Source of the DNA: a virus
Length of the DNA: 33,888 nucleotides
IMG/VR virus record: IMGVR_UViG_3300025769_000431
Location: 1-33,888 of that record
Reading direction: 5' to 3' (one strand)
In this document: positions 29,385 through 33,888 of the stretch, in pieces
Position numbering within the stretch: position 1 is the stretch's first letter
Layout of the letters: the number at the start of each line of letters is the position of its first letter
Notes under the pieces: model-generated
The model's input: only the letters and a program-made list of their open reading frames with translations
Databases searched by the model: none
Told to the model about the DNA's origin: nothing
Made by a program: the position numbers and the translations under genes

Positions 29385-31211
29385 ATGAGCCGTCTAAGTG
29401 CAGTCGACCTGAATATCCTGCGAGGTGCCAACCTCCGAGGCGGTAGTACGTTCGGTGGTTCCGTGCAGCCACGTCGGACGTTTCGCCAGCCGGCCAATAC
29501 GAAGGCTTTGAAGCGAGCTGAAAAAGAAGCGGAACGCCAGCGTCAGTTTGAGCTGCAGAAGATTGCGATGCAGTCTGACGCCAGTCAGCAGGAGTCAATC
29601 CTCAATGCGAACATGCGGGCCGCTGAGACGGCGTTCCGTGCTGACAATGAGTTTCGGCTTCAGGCCAATGCTGAGCAGGCGGCGTATCAGCGGGCGCGAG
29701 CGGCGGCGAAGGATGACAGCGAACGGCAACGGATCGACAATCAGTTCCGCGAGCGGATGCAGTATCTGGAGCAACGCCAGCGGATGGAGTTGGGTCAGTT
29801 CGAAGCTGGCGTGCAGGCCGATCGCGACAATCGGCTGTTTGGTCAGCAGACTCAGCGAGACAGGACACAGCAGGGCTACACGCAGAACAATGCGATGTTG
29901 CAGGCTGGCATCCAGCGAGATCGCGACGAATTCCAGGTAGGTGCTCAGCGAGATCGAGATGGTCAGTTGTTTGACCAAAGTCTGCAGCAGGGTCAGATTG
30001 CTTTCGAGCAGCAGGGAATCCGCGATGAACGCCTGCAGGGGTTCAATCAGCAGAACTCGCGGGAATCGTTCGACCAGCAGATGCTGCGTGACGAACGCCT
30101 ACAGGGTTTTGGTCAGGACAACACTCGCCTCAATTTCGATCTGAACAGTCAGCTTAACGCACAGCAGAACGAGTCCAGTCGCGAGTCGCTGATCGAGCGG
30201 GCGTTGATCGCATCCGAACAGCGTCGTGCCGAGATGACAAATCAGGCTCGCGTTGAAGGCCGACAGCACAGTCCTGAGCAGTTGAAAAAGATCGAGCAGA
30301 TCGAGCAGATGAAGGAAGACATTCACCGACGCATTAACTCCGGCGAGATACGACGTACGGCTGGTTTGCGTGCTTTGAATGAATTGGAAACTCGGGCGTC
30401 ATCGTATGGTGCCCGCGAGCAGATTCAAACGCCACAGCAGAAGCTCGACGGCATGATGATTGAGCATCCTCAGTACGGGGCGATGATCGTCGGCCAGGAC
30501 GGTGTGAAACAAATTCAGTCAATGAAGACTAATCCTGAGATGGAGCAGACGAAACTCGAAGACCAGATTCGTACTGCCGGGCTGGCTTACTTCAGGGACT
30601 TGATCAAAGAAGGATACGACGAACAGTCGGCCGGCAAGGCAACGGAAAAGAGCTTCAAATTCAATCCGATGGACGGCCTTCAAATGGAGAGGGTTGCATC
30701 GAAAGAGAAAGAGCAGAAGCCAGTCATCAACGAACTATTCGTCAGTGATCTTGCAGAGAAGATTCAGGCTCAGCATACAAGGGATGGTGAGCCTCCCTTG
30801 GATGAAGATGAACTCGCAAGGCGAATCAAATCCAGACTGAATGTTATCCGCAATTCTTTGAATCCTGATGCGGCTATTCCTGATGCGGCTATTCCTGACG
30901 CTGCTCCTGGTAAAGCTGGGATGCCCCTGTTGTGGGATGAAAATAACACACCACCTGAAGGCTTTACTCGTTCGATTCAGCAGAACTTCGCGACGTTCGA
31001 TCGTTCTGCTGTCAGCAGGGAAGTTCTGTCTGATCCGCAAATGAAAAACATGATGGATGTTGCATCAGGGTACGCGGATACGCCTGACGGTCCTGCTGTC
31101 GATGCAGCAGTAGATACGCTGTTGATGTTGCGTTCTAAGTCCGGGGAATTGACGCCCCAAGAGGAAGAGCTAAGCAATCAGGCCATGCTCTTGCTGGAAT
31201 CGTTGCAGTAG
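29385..31211 (+). CDS. Large coiled-coil internal virion-like protein, 608 aa
   Basis: The ATG at 29385 has GAGAGA upstream. It begins MSRLSAVDLNILRG. Residues 40-300 are an almost continuous charged and Gln-rich coiled coil (KALKRAEKEAERQRQFELQK) with internal near-repeats of the type QRDRDGQLFDQSL, RDERLQGFNQQN and RDERLQGFGQDN. The second half is globular (LDGMMIEHPQYGAMIVGQDG, AGLAYFRDLIKEGYDEQSAG). A short duplication DAAIPDAAIPDAAPG lies near residue 498. No lysozyme or protease motif is seen. An ejection protein is my best guess. Confidence 0.5.
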   Translation: MSRLSAVDLNILRGANLRGGSTFGGSVQPRRTFRQPANTKALKRAEKEAERQRQFELQKIAMQSDASQQESILNANMRAAETAFRADNEFRLQANAEQAAYQRARAAAKDDSERQRIDNQFRERMQYLEQRQRMELGQFEAGVQADRDNRLFGQQTQRDRTQQGYTQNNAMLQAGIQRDRDEFQVGAQRDRDGQLFDQSLQQGQIAFEQQGIRDERLQGFNQQNSRESFDQQMLRDERLQGFGQDNTRLNFDLNSQLNAQQNESSRESLIERALIASEQRRAEMTNQARVEGRQHSPEQLKKIEQIEQMKEDIHRRINSGEIRRTAGLRALNELETRASSYGAREQIQTPQQKLDGMMIEHPQYGAMIVGQDGVKQIQSMKTNPEMEQTKLEDQIRTAGLAYFRDLIKEGYDEQSAGKATEKSFKFNPMDGLQMERVASKEKEQKPVINELFVSDLAEKIQAQHTRDGEPPLDEDELARRIKSRLNVIRNSLNPDAAIPDAAIPDAAPGKAGMPLLWDENNTPPEGFTRSIQQNFATFDRSAVSREVLSDPQMKNMMDVASGYADTPDGPAVDAAVDTLLMLRSKSGELTPQEEELSNQAMLLLESLQ

Positions 31212-31219
31212 GAATTGTA

Positions 31220-33888
31220 ATGCCAACTTTTCAAGAGTTGCTGGGGAGTCGCCTGGCGGCTCTGGGAAAAAAGTCACCCAATTCTGGCTCGCGGATCCCC
31301 GACGTTCCCCCGGAGCCAGCGTTTTCGGTTGGTGGCTACGGGCTGGTTGGCGGTCTCCCTGATCGTTCCTCATTGCAGGAACTGGAGCAGGAAGCGGCGT
31401 ATCGCGAGCAGGAAGCTCGGCAGGCCGAGGAAGAGGAAGCTCGACGCCGTGAGCGTGTCAGGCTGCAGATTGAAGCAGCGAGGAATGCTCGTCGTGGCAG
31501 CAACGGGGACTTCAATCCCGATGTTCCCATTCCGACAAATTCCGAGGCAGAGGCTGTGTCTGCTCCAGTGCTTGAGCGAGAACGTCTCGCCAGAGAACGC
31601 AGCGCACTCATTCAATCCAGCCCGTTCGCTCGCCTGGCCGTTATTCGCGCTCGTGCTCAGGATCTGGCTGCTGGTGGCATGGATCCGACGTCGGCGATGC
31701 AGCAGGCCGAAGCAGAAAAGGCCACAACCGACCAGACTCGCGAGGATGCGTATCGTCTTCAGAAGACTCGAATGGAATCGATGGGGCAGGGGTTCCGCGA
31801 AGGTGCGGAAATGCTTCAGCGAGTTCCAATGGATATCGCGTCGATGGTTGCGCGTCCATTCGATCGCGAACTGGCAGACAGAACGCTGGCTGCTGGGCAG
31901 GGGCTTTCGCAGGCTGCTGAGGAATTAAGGCAGGAGCAGGATCAGTATCCGGGCGTCTCGCGAATGATCAGTTCGGCCGGACAGTCGATGGGCAAGATGT
32001 CTGCCGCATTGCCGGTATCGGCCGTCGCTGGTCCCGGTGCTGGTTTCGCAGCAATGACGATGATGTTCGGTGCGGACGAGGCCAACCAGTCGTTGTTCGC
32101 GGCGGAAGAAGCCGGGCTCAAGGGTGCTGATCGGTTCAAGTACGCCGCAACGAAGGCGGGAATCACTGCTGGTGTCATGTCAGCCTTTCAGGCGATTCCC
32201 GGCATGGCAGGGATCGAATCCGGTGTGCTGCGCGGCGTCGTGAACCAGAGCGTGAGAGACTCGGCGAAATCTCTGGGCAAAAACCTCATTGGTGAAAGTG
32301 TTGAGGAAGTTGTCGACGATGTTCTGCAGCGAGTAGCCGACGTCGGGTTCGGCGTTGATCCAACGGCGCTTGATTTGGACAAGATATCAAAGGGCGTGCT
32401 GGAAACGCTGGCGACGACTGCTTTGACCGTCGGGATGGCTGAGTCTCCCAATGTCGCTTCGGCGGTGCGGAATTACATCGCGGATCCGAGTCGCACGAAT
32501 TTCAAGGGGCTGGCTGCGATCGAGGAAGCGAAAGCATTCACTGCGGATGTCAATGCCAATGGCAATCGCCGTCAGCGTGAGGAACTGGCTCAGAAGTTGG
32601 CTCAGATAACTGCTGATTACGAGCAGGCAGCACAAGCGAAGTTCGAGCAGGAACGTGACTCGTTCGCTCCGGGCGAAGAACAGAGAGTCGATTTCGGCCC
32701 TGTCGAGCAGTTCAAAGATAAAGTCGATTTCGGTCCTGTCGAGCAATTTACAGGTGCGAATCCAGCTACTGATTTGGCAGATATGGGAGGTGAGATTGGT
32801 CGTAGCATCGGCGAAAATCTGAGGAAGATGCTTCTCGAAAAGGTCGAGACTGGAGACGTCACTGAGAATGGGCGACCATCTACTATTCTTCAGGTGGCGA
32901 AAGCGATCAAGGATGCTGGAGTCGCGGTAGACGCATCCATGCTCGAACGGATTCAGGCGGGCATCGACTCTGCAAGAAAGACTGGTGATTTTCAATCCGC
33001 GATGCGTTCATTCGTTACGGATATCACTCGTCCAACCAACGAACTCGTCGATTCGCTACCGACGGACGGCATCGGGGTGCAGGGTGATGCTCCTGCCCCC
33101 GATGTTTCTCAACCAGCATTGACCCCAGAGGTCAATGATCAACCGGTCAGCGGTGGGACGGAGCAGAAGCCTGAGCGGGAACCTTGGTATCCCGGACAGG
33201 TTCCAGTGTATCAGCCGACTGCTGAGGCTGTCCCGCTTGGCACCGGCGATGGAATTTCCGCGTTCTATGAGCCGTCATCCGGGGCTACGGTGATCGTTGA
33301 TGATGAGACGCAGATGCCGATCACTGGTCTGTCGATGCGTATGATTCCCTCAGTTGAGCAGGCGGCTGAGTGGGTGAAATCGCAAGGCATTGCGATACCG
33401 GAGCAGTCGACTCAGGATGATGAGGCCGCACAACTACCGAAGGAAGTCATCCGGGCAGCGAAGCGAGATAAGATCAGGCTCGACAACATCGTCGTGAGGA
33501 ATGGTCGTCACGCTACGTTCTTGGGCGAGCGGTCACCCGGCCAGTTCGAGTATCACGACGTTCTGACCCGTGAGAAATTCATGGTGCAGGGTGAGCCGTT
33601 GCCGGGCGGCTTGCCGAATGAGAGCGATGTGCCTCTCAGTGTGCTTCGGGATCAGGAAGCAAAGCAGCCATTGAAGTCGCTTGAGTATCTCGAAAAGAGA
33701 AAGGAAGGCATCCGCAATCAGTTCAAGTCAAATCATCCAGATGCAGTTGAGATTCGTGACGGTCAGATTGCTGATGTGGATGCAATGATTTCGTTGTTTC
33801 AAAAGCTGGCAAACGAGTCGATTGAGAATAACGAAAGCGTCAAGGAAACGATTGCCAGAAACAAGCTGGAAAAAGGAGGGTTCGCGAC
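31220..33888 (+). CDS. Very large putative ejection protein, N-terminal 889 aa (partial)
   Basis: An ATG at 31220, 8 bases after the previous stop, opens a frame with no stop to the right edge. It begins MPTFQELLGSRLAALGKK. Residues about 50-100 are a charged coiled coil (EQEAAYREQEARQAEEEEAR). Residues about 256-335 are rich in Gly, Ala and Met with two moderately hydrophobic segments (SAALPVSAVAGPGAGFAAMT and AGITAGVMSAFQAIPGMAG), as in membrane-interacting internal virion proteins. A 12-residue step repeat carries VDFGPVEQF at about 490-498 and 502-510. Residues beyond 570 include an acidic, Pro-rich linker and a mixed domain (DNIVVRNGRHATFLGERSPG). Function is inferred from context; a polyvalent protein carrying enzyme domains further right is possible. 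Confidence 0.65.
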   Translation, partial: MPTFQELLGSRLAALGKKSPNSGSRIPDVPPEPAFSVGGYGLVGGLPDRSSLQELEQEAAYREQEARQAEEEEARRRERVRLQIEAARNARRGSNGDFNPDVPIPTNSEAEAVSAPVLERERLARERSALIQSSPFARLAVIRARAQDLAAGGMDPTSAMQQAEAEKATTDQTREDAYRLQKTRMESMGQGFREGAEMLQRVPMDIASMVARPFDRELADRTLAAGQGLSQAAEELRQEQDQYPGVSRMISSAGQSMGKMSAALPVSAVAGPGAGFAAMTMMFGADEANQSLFAAEEAGLKGADRFKYAATKAGITAGVMSAFQAIPGMAGIESGVLRGVVNQSVRDSAKSLGKNLIGESVEEVVDDVLQRVADVGFGVDPTALDLDKISKGVLETLATTALTVGMAESPNVASAVRNYIADPSRTNFKGLAAIEEAKAFTADVNANGNRRQREELAQKLAQITADYEQAAQAKFEQERDSFAPGEEQRVDFGPVEQFKDKVDFGPVEQFTGANPATDLADMGGEIGRSIGENLRKMLLEKVETGDVTENGRPSTILQVAKAIKDAGVAVDASMLERIQAGIDSARKTGDFQSAMRSFVTDITRPTNELVDSLPTDGIGVQGDAPAPDVSQPALTPEVNDQPVSGGTEQKPEREPWYPGQVPVYQPTAEAVPLGTGDGISAFYEPSSGATVIVDDETQMPITGLSMRMIPSVEQAAEWVKSQGIAIPEQSTQDDEAAQLPKEVIRAAKRDKIRLDNIVVRNGRHATFLGERSPGQFEYHDVLTREKFMVQGEPLPGGLPNESDVPLSVLRDQEAKQPLKSLEYLEKRKEGIRNQFKSNHPDAVEIRDGQIADVDAMISLFQKLANESIENNESVKETIARNKLEKGGFA

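Noticed and set aside
31329-31928. 199-aa open frame on the + strand and antisense frames near 31336-32995
   Set aside because: They overlap the long gene starting at 31220, which has a better start, normal composition and stays open to the window end.

Overview
The window looks like the left part of a prophage or a temperate phage genome with a podovirus-type (short-tailed) late region. The order is small terminase candidate, large terminase, portal, scaffold, major capsid protein, decoration protein, fibre-like proteins, head-tail adaptor, nozzle-like beta-propeller and large coiled-coil internal virion proteins. No tape-measure or tail-tube gene is seen between the capsid and the internal proteins. 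GC is moderate and Shine-Dalgarno sequences are common, so the host is a bacterium. A planctomycete is my best guess from the general style of the sequence, but nothing here proves it.

Layout. Positions 1-66 hold the start of a leftward gene that runs off the window. About 600 bases of non-coding DNA follow, with a small tandem repeat, a pyrimidine-rich tract and a palindrome. Positions 665-3930 are an accessory region of small rightward genes separated by strong inverted repeats. Three of these (1973-2062, 2606-2696, 3431-3520) share one geometry: a 7-nt box ending in AAC, a 9-10 nt spacer, a 6-bp stem, one extra-helical T on the + strand, a 6-9 bp GC stem, the mirror arm, a 9-nt spacer, and a 7-nt box starting with GTT. 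This is the geometry of integron attC sites. The boxes at the two ends of each intervening segment are complementary (7/7, 7/7 and 6/7), as expected for excisable gene cassettes. No integron integrase is in the window.

The most striking item is one cassette (about 3514-3782) that seems to carry no protein. It starts with a complete type I hammerhead ribozyme (3528-3578, predicted cut after C3571). A folded RNA of about 125 nt follows (3572-3696), and then a full cloverleaf tRNA-like element (3697-3769) with an 8-nt anticodon loop lacking U33. The preceding cassette encodes a protein of the tRNA-guanine transglycosylase / DpdA superfamily.

A short serine recombinase (4082-4843, minus strand) and a large inverted repeat upstream of it separate this accessory region from the phage late operon (5026 to the right end). 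All later genes are rightward, tightly packed and often overlapping. Short perfect hairpins flank the major capsid gene, and a classic intrinsic terminator follows the decoration gene.

The structural region is rich in internal duplication. It includes a seven-bladed propeller built of seven exact 138-bp units, a 780-aa fibre-like protein of repeated modules, and a 1686-aa protein made of seven tandem copies of what looks like a single-domain phage head-tail adaptor. The window ends inside a large internal virion protein gene that is open to the last base.
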